The translations under genes and the position numbers were made by a program. The notes under the pieces are model-generated. The model was not told where the DNA came from and did no database searches. It saw only the letters and a list, made by a program, of their open reading frames with translations. 64,000 nt of DNA from Bacteroidota bacterium (GTDB taxonomy: Bacteria; Bacteroidota; Bacteroidia; Bacteroidales; Dysgonomonadaceae): the NCBI GenBank assembly GCA_023399295.1, contig JAEWQF010000075.1, positions 1 through 64,000 of the forward strand, in the 5' to 3' direction. The first letter of the stretch is position 1, and each line of letters starts with the position of its first letter. This document shows, in pieces, positions 8,398 to 17,684 of this stretch.

Positions 8398-9416
8398 CTG
8401 AATAATCTCACGTTTCTGAACAATCTGTTCTTTTTGTCATAAATAAGTACCTCCAGCAGGAGAACCACCAACAGGATCCATCCCAACAAAGGGAACTGTT
8501 CATCATACTCGGAGTAGGTAAGCGAAACGGTTTGCGTTGTCTCCAGTTCATCAAGCTGTGATTCCAATGCACGGATGGCGGTGTTGGAGTTGTCGGCCCG
8601 GACATAGAGCCCACCACCATTGCGGGCGATCTCCATCGCCATCTCCTCATTCAACCGTGACACCACGACGTTACCTTCATTGTCTGTCAGGTAGTTGCTG
8701 CCATTGCCACTACCCGGCAAGGGAGAACCCTCTGGTGATCCCACTCCCAACACATTGATCATCACGCCCGTTTCAGCAGCCTCTGCCGCCAGCTGGGAGG
8801 CGTTACCCTCATGGTCCTCCCCGTCGGTGATGATCACCATGGCTCTGCTTACCTCCTCATCAGCAGAAAAGGAAGTCATACCGAGGCTTATGGCCTGAGC
8901 AATGGCGGTGCCTTGCACCGGCACCAACGAGGGATCGATCGTGTTGAGGAAAATTTTGGCCGACTGTGTATCGGATGTGAGGGGCATCTGCACATAGGCT
9001 TCACCGGCGAAGACGATCAATGCCACCTTGTCGTTCTTGCGCACATCAATGAGACGGGAGAGTATCTGGCGGGCGCGGCTCAGCCGGTCAGGTGAGAGAT
9101 CGGTGGCAAGCATAGAGTAGGATACGTCGATGGCGATGACAAGTTCAATACCTTCCTTCTCTACTGTCTCCACCTTGGTGCCGAATTGTGGGCGGGCCAC
9201 AAGAAAGATACCGATACAAAGCGCTGTAAATATCAGCCAGAATTTCAGGTAGGAGCGTTTCAGTGACAGCTCGGGCATCATCATCCTGAGCGTGGTGAGG
9301 TTCCCCATCCGTTGTACATCTCTCCGCTTTCTGACATTCAGATAGAGGTAGAGTGCCAGCAGGAAGGGCATTGCGACAAACAACCAGAGATATTCAGGAT
9401 TACCGAATCTAAACAT
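8394..9416 (-). CDS. batB: BatB: membrane-anchored von Willebrand factor A protein
   Basis: A 340-residue protein with two N-terminal membrane segments (about 9-27 and 57-75) and a VWA domain (about 91-285) with the metal-ion site D97-x-S99-x-S101 (DVSYS). A C-terminal membrane segment (about 311-327: WILLVVLLLEVLIY) follows. Bat VWA proteins are thought to form a Mg-dependent membrane complex matured by the MoxR ATPase encoded upstream. The distal metal residues also look intact (TDGEDHEGN). Its 3' end overlaps batC by 4 bases. Confidence 0.88.
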   Translation of the reverse strand: MFRFGNPEYLWLFVAMPFLLALYLYLNVRKRRDVQRMGNLTTLRMMMPELSLKRSYLKFWLIFTALCIGIFLVARPQFGTKVETVEKEGIELVIAIDVSYSMLATDLSPDRLSRARQILSRLIDVRKNDKVALIVFAGEAYVQMPLTSDTQSAKIFLNTIDPSLVPVQGTAIAQAISLGMTSFSADEEVSRAMVIITDGEDHEGNASQLAAEAAETGVMINVLGVGSPEGSPLPGSGNGSNYLTDNEGNVVVSRLNEEMAMEIARNGGGLYVRADNSNTAIRALESQLDELETTQTVSLTYSEYDEQFPLLGWILLVVLLLEVLIYDKKNRLFRNVRLFR

Positions 9417-9472
9417 TTCAATTCTCTTTCTTCATTATATTGCGTCTGTACAATCATTCACCACGAGCAGCA

Positions 9473-10456
9473 TCAGGGAATGCTTCTCAGCCAGGTTCGC
9501 CTGAGCAGCAGTTCCAGCAGGATCAATGCCAGGGCGGCAAGAGCCCAGGGCAGAAACAACTCCTGCCGGCGTGTCACGTTCTGCACACTGATCAGGTACT
9601 TCTCCATTTCGTCGATCTCGTTGTAGACCTGCCGCAATCCCTCTGTATCCTGTGCACGGAAATACTGTCCTCCGGTCATGGCTGCAATTTCGGTGAGCGT
9701 CTCCTCATCGATGTCTACCGGCATGTTTTGCATTCGAATCCCAAAGGGGGTGTTCACCGGTGTGGGTGCCATCCCTTTGGTACCGACACCCACCGTGTAT
9801 ACTCTGATCCCATAGGAGCGTGCCAGGTCGGCTGCAGTGAGCGGTGCGATCTGCCCGCTGTTGTTGGTGCCGTCGGTGAGCAGAATGACCACCTTCGATT
9901 GCGACTGACTCTCCTTGAGGCGATTCACCGAAGTAGCCAGGCCAAGGCCGATGGCGGTACCGTCATCGATCATGCCAAAGTTGATCTCGTTGAGCAGGTT
10001 CAACAACACCTTGTGGTCGGTGGTGAGTGGGCACTGTGTAAAGCTCTCACCCGCAAAGATGACCAATCCGATGTTGTCGTTGTTGCGGTCGGTGATGAAC
10101 TCGGCGGCCACCTTTTTTGCTGCCTGCAACCTGTCGGGTTGCAGATCTTGTGACAGCATGGAGCCGGATACGTCGAGGGCCAGCACAATATCGATCCCTT
10201 GTGTCTCCGACTCTTCCCAGCTGCTTACCGACTGAGGACGGGCAATGACCACGATCACCAGTGCAAGGGAGAGCAGCCGCAGCAGGAAAGGGAAGTGCCG
10301 CATGTAGACCCTGAAACCCGATTTCATGCCGTTGAACGCATTTGTTGAAGCAAGCCGGAAGGAGGCCTGTGTCTTCGAAAGGCGTAGGATATACCATACT
10401 GTCAATGGGATCAGCAACAGCAGCAGATAGAGATATTCAGGATGCAAAAATTCCAT
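9473..10456 (-). CDS. batA: BatA: membrane-anchored von Willebrand factor A protein
   Basis: A 327-residue paralogue of BatB. It has N-terminal membrane segments (about 7-24 and 55-72, ending VIARPQS), a VWA domain with an intact metal site (D95-V-S97-G-S99; later LLTDGTNNSGQ) and a C-terminal membrane segment (about 301-318). The TDGTNN sequence and the order before batB fit BatA. The role is part of the Bat complex, with metal-dependent protein contacts in the membrane or periplasm. It starts 12 bp after the upstream membrane protein. Confidence 0.88.
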   Translation of the reverse strand: MEFLHPEYLYLLLLLIPLTVWYILRLSKTQASFRLASTNAFNGMKSGFRVYMRHFPFLLRLLSLALVIVVIARPQSVSSWEESETQGIDIVLALDVSGSMLSQDLQPDRLQAAKKVAAEFITDRNNDNIGLVIFAGESFTQCPLTTDHKVLLNLLNEINFGMIDDGTAIGLGLATSVNRLKESQSQSKVVILLTDGTNNSGQIAPLTAADLARSYGIRVYTVGVGTKGMAPTPVNTPFGIRMQNMPVDIDEETLTEIAAMTGGQYFRAQDTEGLRQVYNEIDEMEKYLISVQNVTRRQELFLPWALAALALILLELLLRRTWLRSIP

Positions 10457-10468
10457 GCCAGTTCACTC

Positions 10469-11512
10469 TTATTTGTTTTCCGGATGACCACCCTTCAATG
10501 CGCGTCCTTCCTGTTTCGGGTCAGGCAGGGGATCATCTTCTTTTGTCTGATTCACGAAAAAATAGGCGTTCACCATGCTCAGGTCGTTCTCATCGGGATA
10601 GGGTTTGTATTTGGCAAACTTGACAAGATCGGCGGTGGTGAGTATCTGTTTCAGGTTGTCGGTAGTGGAATCACTCTCTGCCACCTTGCGGATGGCATGC
10701 AGTATCTCGCCCGATGTCATCTCCATGGCCTGTATCCCCACCCTTTCCCAGATGTAGGATCGCAGGACATCTGTCAGCCGGCTGTAGAACTCCTTCTCCC
10801 GTCCCTGCAACCACAGCTTCTCCTGTTTTAGCTTGTCGAGCTCTCTCACGGCACGCAGATGCGCCGGCAGCACCAAGGGTGGCTTGAAAAAGTAACCTTT
10901 TCTTTTTTTCTGCAGCACGATGTAAATCGCCACACCAATCAAGGCCAGCAACAACATGACACCCAGTACGATCCACAGGATCCAGAGATAATCGGTCCAT
11001 ACGAAGGGTGGCTTGCGCACCTCCTTGATGTCGTTGAGTTGAAGGAGATTGAAATCGATGGAATCGGTCTCCCCCTTGTTTATTTTTTCCAGGTAGGCCA
11101 GCGTGGAGTCGGTGAGTTGCGGTGCGGTCACCTTCAGACCGAAGGAGTTTGAGTAAATGGTGTCGCTCCCGTCGAAGATGGGTATGTGTGGCACATGATA
11201 GAGTGTGGAGTCGAACGAGGTGACCAGGTAGCGGAAGTTGAGGGTCATCACGTTGTGCTCGATCGTGGTATCGGGTGGCAGCATGGCGATCACCTCGATG
11301 CCGGGAATGATCTCTTTCTCATAAACCGGAAAGTGGATGGTCTTCTCCTTGGGAGTGATCACCTTCAGGTTGATCATCGCCTGCTCACCAATCAGTATCT
11401 CGGTGGGCTGTACGGTGGCATGCACCGAGGCCCGCTGCGCCTGGAGCGCAGCTGACAGCAGGAAGGCCAGTGTTACCAGCACTCCTTTATGCATCCATCT
11501 GTTGTGTCTCAT
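10469..11512 (-). CDS. Bat-operon single-pass membrane protein of unknown function
   Basis: A 347-residue protein, always-unnamed member of the Bacteroidota bat cluster. It has a signal peptide (residues 1-26, AALQAQ), a periplasmic beta-rich part (27-165) resembling a short BatD module (TVQPTEILIGEQAMINLKV), one membrane segment (174-200) and a cytoplasmic helical part (LRAVRELDKLKQEKLW...). The layout is that of a small BatD-like protein. The start was set at the ATG 6 bases after GGGAAG; a TTG four codons upstream is less likely. It lies 14 bp after the DUF58 gene. Function is unknown beyond likely membership of the complex. Confidence 0.7.
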   Translation of the reverse strand: MRHNRWMHKGVLVTLAFLLSAALQAQRASVHATVQPTEILIGEQAMINLKVITPKEKTIHFPVYEKEIIPGIEVIAMLPPDTTIEHNVMTLNFRYLVTSFDSTLYHVPHIPIFDGSDTIYSNSFGLKVTAPQLTDSTLAYLEKINKGETDSIDFNLLQLNDIKEVRKPPFVWTDYLWILWIVLGVMLLLALIGVAIYIVLQKKRKGYFFKPPLVLPAHLRAVRELDKLKQEKLWLQGREKEFYSRLTDVLRSYIWERVGIQAMEMTSGEILHAIRKVAESDSTTDNLKQILTTADLVKFAKYKPYPDENDLSMVNAYFFVNQTKEDDPLPDPKQEGRALKGGHPENK

Positions 11513-11526
11513 CTTGCTTCCCAAGT

Positions 11527-12396
11527 TTATCTTCTTTGTTGGAATAACTGCAACAATGACTTCACATAGTCGCTATTGGTTGAGATCGAGACACTGTCCA
11601 CACCGCTTAGGCGGGTGGCAGTGATCATCTTCTCCTGCAGTGCGATCCACCAGTTACGGTACTGTTGCTGCACCTGTTTGGATGAGCTGTCGATCCATCG
11701 TTCACCTCCTGTCTCGGGATCCCGCACTTTCATCAGCCCAACCGGTTGAAGCGCTGTGCTCAGCTGGTCGTATGCCTGAATGGCCACCAGGTCATGCTTG
11801 CGGCTTGCTATCTGCATCGCCTTCTGGTAATCATCAGGGTCGATGAAGTCGGAGATCAGAAAAGCGGTGCTTCGCTTCTTGATGGCATTTGTCATATAAC
11901 GCAGCACCATATTGAGGTCGGTACCGCTACTTTGGGGTGTGAATCCGAGTATCTCGCGGATGATGAAGAGGATATGCTTTCTACCCTTCTGAGGTGGTAT
12001 GAATTTCTCCACCTTGTCGCTGAAGAATATGACGCCGATCTTGTCGTTGTTCTGCATCGCGGAAAAAGCGAGTGTCGCCGCAATCTCCGCAACCATATCC
12101 CGTTTGAGCAGTGAATGGGACCCAAAGCCAAGGCTTTGTGAGACATCGATCATCAGCATCACCGTCAGTTCCCGTTCCTCCTCAAAGATCTTGACATAAG
12201 GGCGGTTGTAACGGGCGGTCACGTTCCAGTCAATGTCGCGCATATCGTCACCATAACGATACTCCCTCACCTCTGAGAAAGCCATACCCCGTCCCTTGAA
12301 AGCAGAATGGTACTCACCCGCAAAGATGTTTCGCGAGAGCCCTCTTGCTTTTATTTCGATGTGGCGTACTTTCTTGATCAGGTCGGTTGGTTCCAT
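11527..12396 (-). CDS. DUF58 protein of the MoxR-Bat system
   Basis: A 289-residue soluble protein. It carries the DUF58 signature REYRYGDDMRDIDWNVTAR (about 44-62), followed by a VWA-like fold with an intact DxSxS site (D84-V-S86-Q-S88) and LISDFIDPDDY. DUF58 proteins are encoded next to MoxR ATPases and are presumed clients or adaptors. It sits between moxR (68 bp upstream) and the membrane protein (14 bp downstream), which is the standard bat order. The biochemical role is not established. Confidence 0.85.
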   Translation of the reverse strand: MEPTDLIKKVRHIEIKARGLSRNIFAGEYHSAFKGRGMAFSEVREYRYGDDMRDIDWNVTARYNRPYVKIFEEERELTVMLMIDVSQSLGFGSHSLLKRDMVAEIAATLAFSAMQNNDKIGVIFFSDKVEKFIPPQKGRKHILFIIREILGFTPQSSGTDLNMVLRYMTNAIKKRSTAFLISDFIDPDDYQKAMQIASRKHDLVAIQAYDQLSTALQPVGLMKVRDPETGGERWIDSSSKQVQQQYRNWWIALQEKMITATRLSGVDSVSISTNSDYVKSLLQLFQQRR

Positions 12397-12464
12397 AAAA
12401 TAGCGAATACCCTTCCAGTGTGTTATCGTATCGTTTGATTCGCAGCAATTTCTTTTTCTATCGA

Positions 12465-13460
12465 TCAGGGCACCTCAACCTTGTTGAGTATCTCACTGAT
12501 GATCTCCTCGCTGGTCATGTTGTTGGCTTCCGCCTCGTAGGTGAGGCCGATGCGATGGCGTAGCACGTCGTGGCATACCGCACGTATATCTTCCGGGATC
12601 ACGTAGCCGCGGCGCTTGACAAAGGCAAAGGCACGTGCGGCCAGTGCCAGGTTGATCGAGGCACGGGGTGAAGCACCAAAACCGATCATATCTTTCAGGT
12701 GAGCCATTCCGTACTGATCGGGGAAACGGGTGGCAAACACGATATCAACAATATACTTGCTGATCTTCTCATCGATGTATACCTCCCGCACCACCTTACG
12801 GGCATCGAGTATCTCCTGTATGGTCACAACGGGGCGATCGGTGGTCACTGCCTCAAAGATATTTTGCCTGATGATCTGCTTCTCCTCCTCACGGGAGGGG
12901 TAGCTGATCACCACCTTCAGCATGAAACGGTCCACTTGCGCTTCTGGCAGGGGATAGGTTCCCTCCTGTTCGATGGGATTCTGTGTAGCCATCACCAGAA
13001 AAGGAGTGGGCAGGGAATAGGTCTCCTCGCCGATTGTCACCTGACGCTCCTGCATCGCTTCGAGCAAGGCACTCTGCACCTTGGCCGGAGCACGGTTGAT
13101 CTCATCGGCCAGCACGAAGTTGGCAAAGATGGGACCATGCTTCACCTGGAACTCCTCATTGCGCTGGCTGTAGATCATGGTACCCACCACGTCGGCCGGC
13201 AACAGGTCGGGTGTGAACTGAATGCGGCTGTACCTGGCGTCAATCAGCTGCGCCAGCGTTTTGATGGCCAGCGTTTTCGCAAGTCCAGGCACCCCTTCCA
13301 ACAGGATGTGTCCGTCGGATAGGAGGCCTATCAGCAGTGATTCCACCAGGTGCTTCTGCCCCACGATCACCCGGTTCATTCCGGTAACGAGCGTCTGCAC
13401 GAAAGCACTCTTTTGTTCAATTCTATCGTTTAGCTCTTTGATGTCGACTACTTGGCTCAT
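12465..13460 (-). CDS. MoxR-family AAA+ ATPase
   Basis: A 331-residue AAA+ ATPase with a MoxR-type Walker A (GVPGLAKT, 56-63), Walker B (VLADE, about 116-120, followed by INRAPAKVQSALLEAMQE), sensor 1 (ATQNP, about 159-162) and the pore-region pattern GTYPLPEAQVDRFML. MoxR ATPases act as chaperones that mature VWA-domain proteins, here probably BatA, BatB and the DUF58 protein. It is the first gene of the bat operon, with a -7 promoter element 41 bp before its start. Confidence 0.92.
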   Translation of the reverse strand: MSQVVDIKELNDRIEQKSAFVQTLVTGMNRVIVGQKHLVESLLIGLLSDGHILLEGVPGLAKTLAIKTLAQLIDARYSRIQFTPDLLPADVVGTMIYSQRNEEFQVKHGPIFANFVLADEINRAPAKVQSALLEAMQERQVTIGEETYSLPTPFLVMATQNPIEQEGTYPLPEAQVDRFMLKVVISYPSREEEKQIIRQNIFEAVTTDRPVVTIQEILDARKVVREVYIDEKISKYIVDIVFATRFPDQYGMAHLKDMIGFGASPRASINLALAARAFAFVKRRGYVIPEDIRAVCHDVLRHRIGLTYEAEANNMTSEEIISEILNKVEVP

Positions 13461-13500
13461 TGCGATAATTGTTAAAAACAGGTTTTGTTGTTATGGGATA

Positions 13501-13508
13501 CAAAAATA
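13501..13508 (-). promoter_or_regulatory. Bacteroidota -7 element (TATTTTTG) for the moxR-bat operon
   Basis: The minus strand reads TATTTTTG, matching TAnnTTTG, 41 bp upstream of the moxR ATG. No other good match was noticed within the operon. Confidence 0.65.
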
Positions 13509-13591
13509 GAAATGTTAAATTGGTTTTCGCTGGAATCGCAGTTAAAAATGTTTAAGTGCCAGGCGTTTCTCAGCCTCTCACCTCAATCTTG

Positions 13592-14281
13592 TCAGGAGTC
13601 AGCAAACTCCATGGCAAACAGCTTCTGGAATGCGGTTTTCATGCCGCGTGAGACCTCCTTGAAATCAACTTCTCTTCCCAGTTCCTGTTGGATGGAGGTG
13701 ACCCCTCTGTCGGTGAAACCACAAGGATTGATGAAGTTGAAATAGGAGAGATCGTTGTTGATGTTGAGTGCCAGGCCGTGCATGGTGACATAACGACTGG
13801 CCCGCACACCGATGGCGCATATCTTGCGCGCCCTTGCGGGGTCATCCGCATCGATCCAGACACCCATCGCCTTCTCATCCTTCACGCCATGGATGCCATA
13901 GGGCTTCAATGTCTCAATCACCACCTCCTCGAGCAGTGAGATGTAATGCTTGATGCCGATCCCAAAGTTCTCCAGATCGATGATCGGATATGCCACCAGC
14001 TGGCCTGGACCGTGATAGGTGATGTCACCCCCCCTGTCAATCTCATGCAGGTCGATCTCTCTGCTCTCGCACATCTGCCGCGTGATCAGCAGGTTCTGCC
14101 TGTTGCCGCTCTTGCCGAGGGTGTAGACATGCTCGTGCTCGCAGAAGAGCAGGTACTGCTCTATCTCACGCTGCTGAGCCTGCTTGTTGCGGATCACTGA
14201 CTCAAACAGCTTCTCCTGGTACTCCCACGCCTCTTTATAGCGGATACGTCCCAGATCTTCAAACAGCACTTTCCTGCTCAT
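13592..14281 (-). CDS. lipB: Octanoyl-[acyl-carrier-protein]:protein N-octanoyltransferase LipB
   Basis: A 229-residue enzyme that moves the octanoyl group from acyl-ACP to lipoyl domains, the first step of lipoate synthesis. Family motifs: RGGDITYHGPGQLVAYPI (83-100), KICAIGVR with catalytic Lys153, MHGLALN (167-173) and NPCG with the acyl-accepting Cys187. The length is normal. It starts 3 bp after lipA and clearly shares its transcript, so the gene pair supplies both steps of protein lipoylation. Confidence 0.95.
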   Translation of the reverse strand: MSRKVLFEDLGRIRYKEAWEYQEKLFESVIRNKQAQQREIEQYLLFCEHEHVYTLGKSGNRQNLLITRQMCESREIDLHEIDRGGDITYHGPGQLVAYPIIDLENFGIGIKHYISLLEEVVIETLKPYGIHGVKDEKAMGVWIDADDPARARKICAIGVRASRYVTMHGLALNINNDLSYFNFINPCGFTDRGVTSIQQELGREVDFKEVSRGMKTAFQKLFAMEFADS

Positions 14282-14284
14282 TTT

Positions 14285-15145
14285 TTATACATGTTTTTCT
14301 GCATGGTAAGAGGATCGCACCAGCGGTCCGCTCTCCACGAAACGAAATCCTTTCTCGAGTGCCACCTCCCTGTATCGTACAAACTGCTCGGGAGCAACAT
14401 ATTCCTTCACTGTCAGGTGTTTGCGTGTGGGTTGCAGGTACTGACCCACGGTGAGTACGCTGCAGCCCACGGCAAGCAAGTCGTCCATTGTCTCGTAGAT
14501 CTCATCTGTAGTCTCGCCCAAGCCCACCATCAACCCCGACTTGGCTCTCACCTTGCCGCTGGCGGCAATCACCCCGATGGTCTTGAGGCTCACCTCATAC
14601 TTCGCCCTGCTGCGCACCTTGGGTGTCAACCGCCGCACCGTCTCCAAGTTGTGCGACACGATGTTGGGACCCGCATCGATCACCTTGTGGATCAACGCCT
14701 CTTCACCATTGAAATCAGGGATCAGCGTCTCGATTGTAACCTGTGGGCAACGTTCCTTGATGCGACGCACGGTGCGCGACCAGATCTCAGCACCTCCATC
14801 ATCCAGGTCGTCACGGTCGACGCTGGTGAGCACCACGTGGCGCAGGTTCATCTGCTCGATGGTGTCGGCCAATCGGGTCGGCTCATCCCAATCGACTCCC
14901 AGGGGAGTACCGGTTTTCACGTTGCAGAAACGACAGGAACGGGTACAGATCTCACCCAGGATCATGAAGGTGGCGGTACCTCTTCCCCAGCACTCCGCCA
15001 TATTGGGACACTTACCGCTCACGCAGATGGTGTGTAGTTTCTTCCTGGCGATGATCTCCTTCACATCCAGGTATTGCTTGCCCTGTGGCAATGATATTTT
15101 CAGCCAGTCGGGCTTCCGTTGCATGGTGTCTGTTTTCTTTTCCAT
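14285..15145 (-). CDS. lipA: Lipoyl synthase LipA (radical SAM)
   Basis: A 286-residue radical-SAM enzyme that inserts two sulfurs into the protein-bound octanoyl chain. Both iron-sulfur sites are visible: the LipA-specific C41-x4-C46-x5-C52 (CVSGKCPNMAEC) and the radical-SAM C67-x3-C71-x2-C74 (CTRSCRFC). The C-terminal RSS signature (277-279) that binds the auxiliary cluster is present. The ATG at MEKKTD was preferred to one 13 codons upstream because homologues start near the conserved KPDWLKI. A -7 element lies 110 bp upstream. Confidence 0.96.
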   Translation of the reverse strand: MEKKTDTMQRKPDWLKISLPQGKQYLDVKEIIARKKLHTICVSGKCPNMAECWGRGTATFMILGEICTRSCRFCNVKTGTPLGVDWDEPTRLADTIEQMNLRHVVLTSVDRDDLDDGGAEIWSRTVRRIKERCPQVTIETLIPDFNGEEALIHKVIDAGPNIVSHNLETVRRLTPKVRSRAKYEVSLKTIGVIAASGKVRAKSGLMVGLGETTDEIYETMDDLLAVGCSVLTVGQYLQPTRKHLTVKEYVAPEQFVRYREVALEKGFRFVESGPLVRSSYHAEKHV

Positions 15146-15255
15146 ATGTACAAATTGTATACTGCGAGCTACAGGAGCGTTCAATGAAGCACTGAGACCG
15201 CCACAAGTGCGGCAGCTCCTGGCTCTGTGTGATTGATAAAAATGTCAAAACAGTA

Positions 15256-15263
15256 CAAAAATA
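15256..15263 (-). promoter_or_regulatory. Bacteroidota -7 element (TATTTTTG) for lipA-lipB
   Basis: The minus strand reads TATTTTTG, 110 bp before the chosen lipA start. It leaves a fairly long untranslated leader in which I see no hairpin terminator. Confidence 0.55.
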
Positions 15264-15365
15264 GGTTTTTCTTCCCGGATAAACGAATCTGACCGGCTGA
15301 ATCACATTCATTTTCCAGTAACTATTTTTAAACCGTTACAATTCTGTTTATAAAGCCAAAAAACA

Positions 15366-15373
15366 TATCTTTG
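15366..15373 (+). promoter_or_regulatory. Bacteroidota -7 element (TATCTTTG) that fixes the tgt start
   Basis: TATCTTTG lies 27 bp before the TTG start chosen for tgt. A transcript from it begins near 15380, so the longer frame beginning at 15371 cannot be translated from this promoter. Confidence 0.65.
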
Positions 15374-15400
15374 CGCTTTCAAACAACGAACAGTCACAAT

Positions 15401-16531
15401 TTGGATTTCCAGTTACTACATACCGACCCGATGTCGGAAGCACGCGCAGGGATCATCACAACCGATCATGGGGAGGTGGAGACTCCGGTGTTCATGCCTG
15501 TGGGCACTGTGGGCAGCGTCAAGGCGGTCCACATCAGCGAGTTGAAAGAGGACATCGGGGCAGAGATCATCCTGGGAAACACCTATCATCTATACCTGCG
15601 TCCCGGCCTGGAAATTATCAAGGCAGCAGGAGGACTCCATCGTTTCAACAGTTGGAACCGTCCGATGCTGACGGACAGCGGCGGCTTTCAGGTCTTCTCG
15701 CTCACCGGGAACCGCAAACTGACGGAAGAGGGTGCCCTGTTTCAGTCGCACATCGACGGATCAAAGCATTTCTTCACGCCGGAGAAGGTGATCGACATCC
15801 AGCGCACCATCGGTGCCGACATCATCATGGCATTCGACGAATGTACACCGGGTGATGCCGACTACAGCTACGCCAAGAAATCGCTGGAACTGACAGAGCG
15901 ATGGCTTGACCGCTGCATCAGACAGATGGCCGAGACAGAGTGCCCCTATGGACACAGTCAGGCACTTTTTCCCATCGTGCAGGGATGTGTCTACCCCGAC
16001 CTGCGGAGGCGTGCGGCTGAAAGAGTGACAGCGCTGGGAGCCGATGGCAATGCCATCGGGGGACTGGCTGTGGGTGAACCCACCGAGAAGATGTATGAGA
16101 TGGTGGAGCTGGTGAACGAAATCCTGCCCAAGGACAAACCGCGTTACCTGATGGGTGTGGGTAAGCCGGAGAACATCCTGGAGGCAATTGAACGGGGTGT
16201 GGATATGTTCGATTGCATCATGCCCACCCGCAATGGCCGCAACGGCCAGCTCTTCACCAAGGAGGGCATCATGAACATGCGCAACGAACGGTGGAAGGAT
16301 GACTTCACACCCCTCGAGGAGGAGGGTGCGTCGTTTGTGGACCGTCTCTACAGCAAGGCTTACCTGCGTCACCTGATCATCACCAACGAGATCCTGGGTC
16401 TGCAGATCGCCTCGATACACAACCTGGCATTCTATGTCTGGCTGACAAAGGAAGCAAGAAGACAAATCATCGCCGGCAATTTCGCCGGATGGAAATCGCA
16501 GATGATCGAAAAGGTGACACGCAGATTATGA
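15401..16531 (+). CDS. tgt: Queuine tRNA-ribosyltransferase (TGT)
   Basis: A 376-residue enzyme that swaps guanine-34 of GUN-anticodon tRNAs for the queuosine precursor. Clear motifs: ARAGIITTDHGEVETPVFMPVGTVG near the N-terminus, LTDSGGFQVFSL, GGLAVGEP and FDCIMPTRNGRNG, which holds the catalytic Asp. The start is a TTG codon (MDFQLLHTDP) that matches the N-terminus of the family and lies after a -7 element. Odd: the CxCxxC zinc cysteines expected before YLRHL are missing; the sequence reads GASFVDRLYSKAYLRHL. I recall the same loss in other Bacteroides-type TGTs. The stop overlaps the next gene by ATGA. Confidence 0.93.
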   Translation: MDFQLLHTDPMSEARAGIITTDHGEVETPVFMPVGTVGSVKAVHISELKEDIGAEIILGNTYHLYLRPGLEIIKAAGGLHRFNSWNRPMLTDSGGFQVFSLTGNRKLTEEGALFQSHIDGSKHFFTPEKVIDIQRTIGADIIMAFDECTPGDADYSYAKKSLELTERWLDRCIRQMAETECPYGHSQALFPIVQGCVYPDLRRRAAERVTALGADGNAIGGLAVGEPTEKMYEMVELVNEILPKDKPRYLMGVGKPENILEAIERGVDMFDCIMPTRNGRNGQLFTKEGIMNMRNERWKDDFTPLEEEGASFVDRLYSKAYLRHLIITNEILGLQIASIHNLAFYVWLTKEARRQIIAGNFAGWKSQMIEKVTRRL

Positions 16532-17631
16532 AAAATTTTCTTAACCCATTCAATCTGAAACGCCTGGACTGGTACATCATCCGCAAGTTCCTGGGCACCT
16601 ACATCTTCATGATCGTATTGATCATCTCCATCGCGGTGGTATTCGACATCAACGAGAAGATCGACAAGTTCATGACCAACAACGCCTCACTGAAGGAGAT
16701 CATCTTCGACTACTACCTCAACTTCATTCCCTTCTACACCAACCTGTTCAGCCCTCTTTTCGTCTTCCTGGCGGTGATCTTCTTCACCTCCAAGATGGCG
16801 AACAACTCGGAGATCATTGCCATCCTCTCAAACGGCATCGGTTTCAGGAGGATGATGAAACCCTATATGTTTGCCGCACTGGTGATTGCCATCTTCACAT
16901 TCGTCTTTGGCGGTTACATCATTCCACCGGCCAATGCCACCCGCATCGAGTTTGAGCAGACCTATGTGGATCCGAGGAAAAAGAAAACCGGCGACCGTGA
17001 CATCCAGTTCCGTGTGGGTCCGGGCACCATCGTCTACTTCGGCAACTTCGACATGAATAGCAGAACAGGCTACAACTTCTCCATCGATCACTTCGACAGC
17101 CTTCAACTGGTGTCACGCCTCACGGCACAGTCGATACGTTATGATTCTGCTTATCAGTGGACCATCAACAACTACCAGGTGAGGGATTTCGACGGCACCA
17201 GGGAAACAATCACCCAGGGCAGCTCCATCGACACCACCCTGCTCATTGTGCCTGATGACTTCATCATCGCCAAGACCGATCAGCAGATGATGACCTCCCC
17301 ACAGTTGCGCCATTACGTGAAGAGCCAGAAAGAGCGGGGAATGGGCAACATACAGGCATTCCAGATAGAATATCACTCACGCATCGCCAACGTCTTCTCG
17401 GCATTCATCCTCACACTGATCGGTGCCTCACTCTCTGCAAAGAAGGTGAAGGGAGGCATGGGTCTCAACATCGGGATCGGACTGGGACTGAGCATGGCCT
17501 ACATCCTTTTTATGACGGTCAGCTCCACCTTCGCGGTGAAAGGGAGCATGAGTCCATTGATTGCGGCATGGGTTCCCAACATCATCTTCATCCTGATTGC
17601 CATGTTCCTCTACCGAAAGGCACCGAACTAG
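16528..17631 (+). CDS. LptF/LptG-family permease (YjgP/YjgQ)
   Basis: A 367-residue inner membrane protein of the YjgP/YjgQ family. LptF and LptG form the membrane part of the ABC machine that extracts lipopolysaccharide and hands it to the periplasmic bridge. Three N-terminal membrane segments (including FLGTYIFMIVLIISIAVVF and an FYTNLFSPLFVFLAVIFF-type segment), a periplasmic beta-rich domain (about 125-265) and three C-terminal segments match the family layout. The ATG overlaps the tgt stop (ATGA). Which of LptF or LptG it represents cannot be told; Bacteroidota often have several such genes. Confidence 0.85.
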   Translation: MKNFLNPFNLKRLDWYIIRKFLGTYIFMIVLIISIAVVFDINEKIDKFMTNNASLKEIIFDYYLNFIPFYTNLFSPLFVFLAVIFFTSKMANNSEIIAILSNGIGFRRMMKPYMFAALVIAIFTFVFGGYIIPPANATRIEFEQTYVDPRKKKTGDRDIQFRVGPGTIVYFGNFDMNSRTGYNFSIDHFDSLQLVSRLTAQSIRYDSAYQWTINNYQVRDFDGTRETITQGSSIDTTLLIVPDDFIIAKTDQQMMTSPQLRHYVKSQKERGMGNIQAFQIEYHSRIANVFSAFILTLIGASLSAKKVKGGMGLNIGIGLGLSMAYILFMTVSSTFAVKGSMSPLIAAWVPNIIFILIAMFLYRKAPN

Positions 17632-17684
17632 AGCAGTTGACAGCCGCAAGTCGTTTCATCAAAGAACCAGCAAATCATCCCGAT

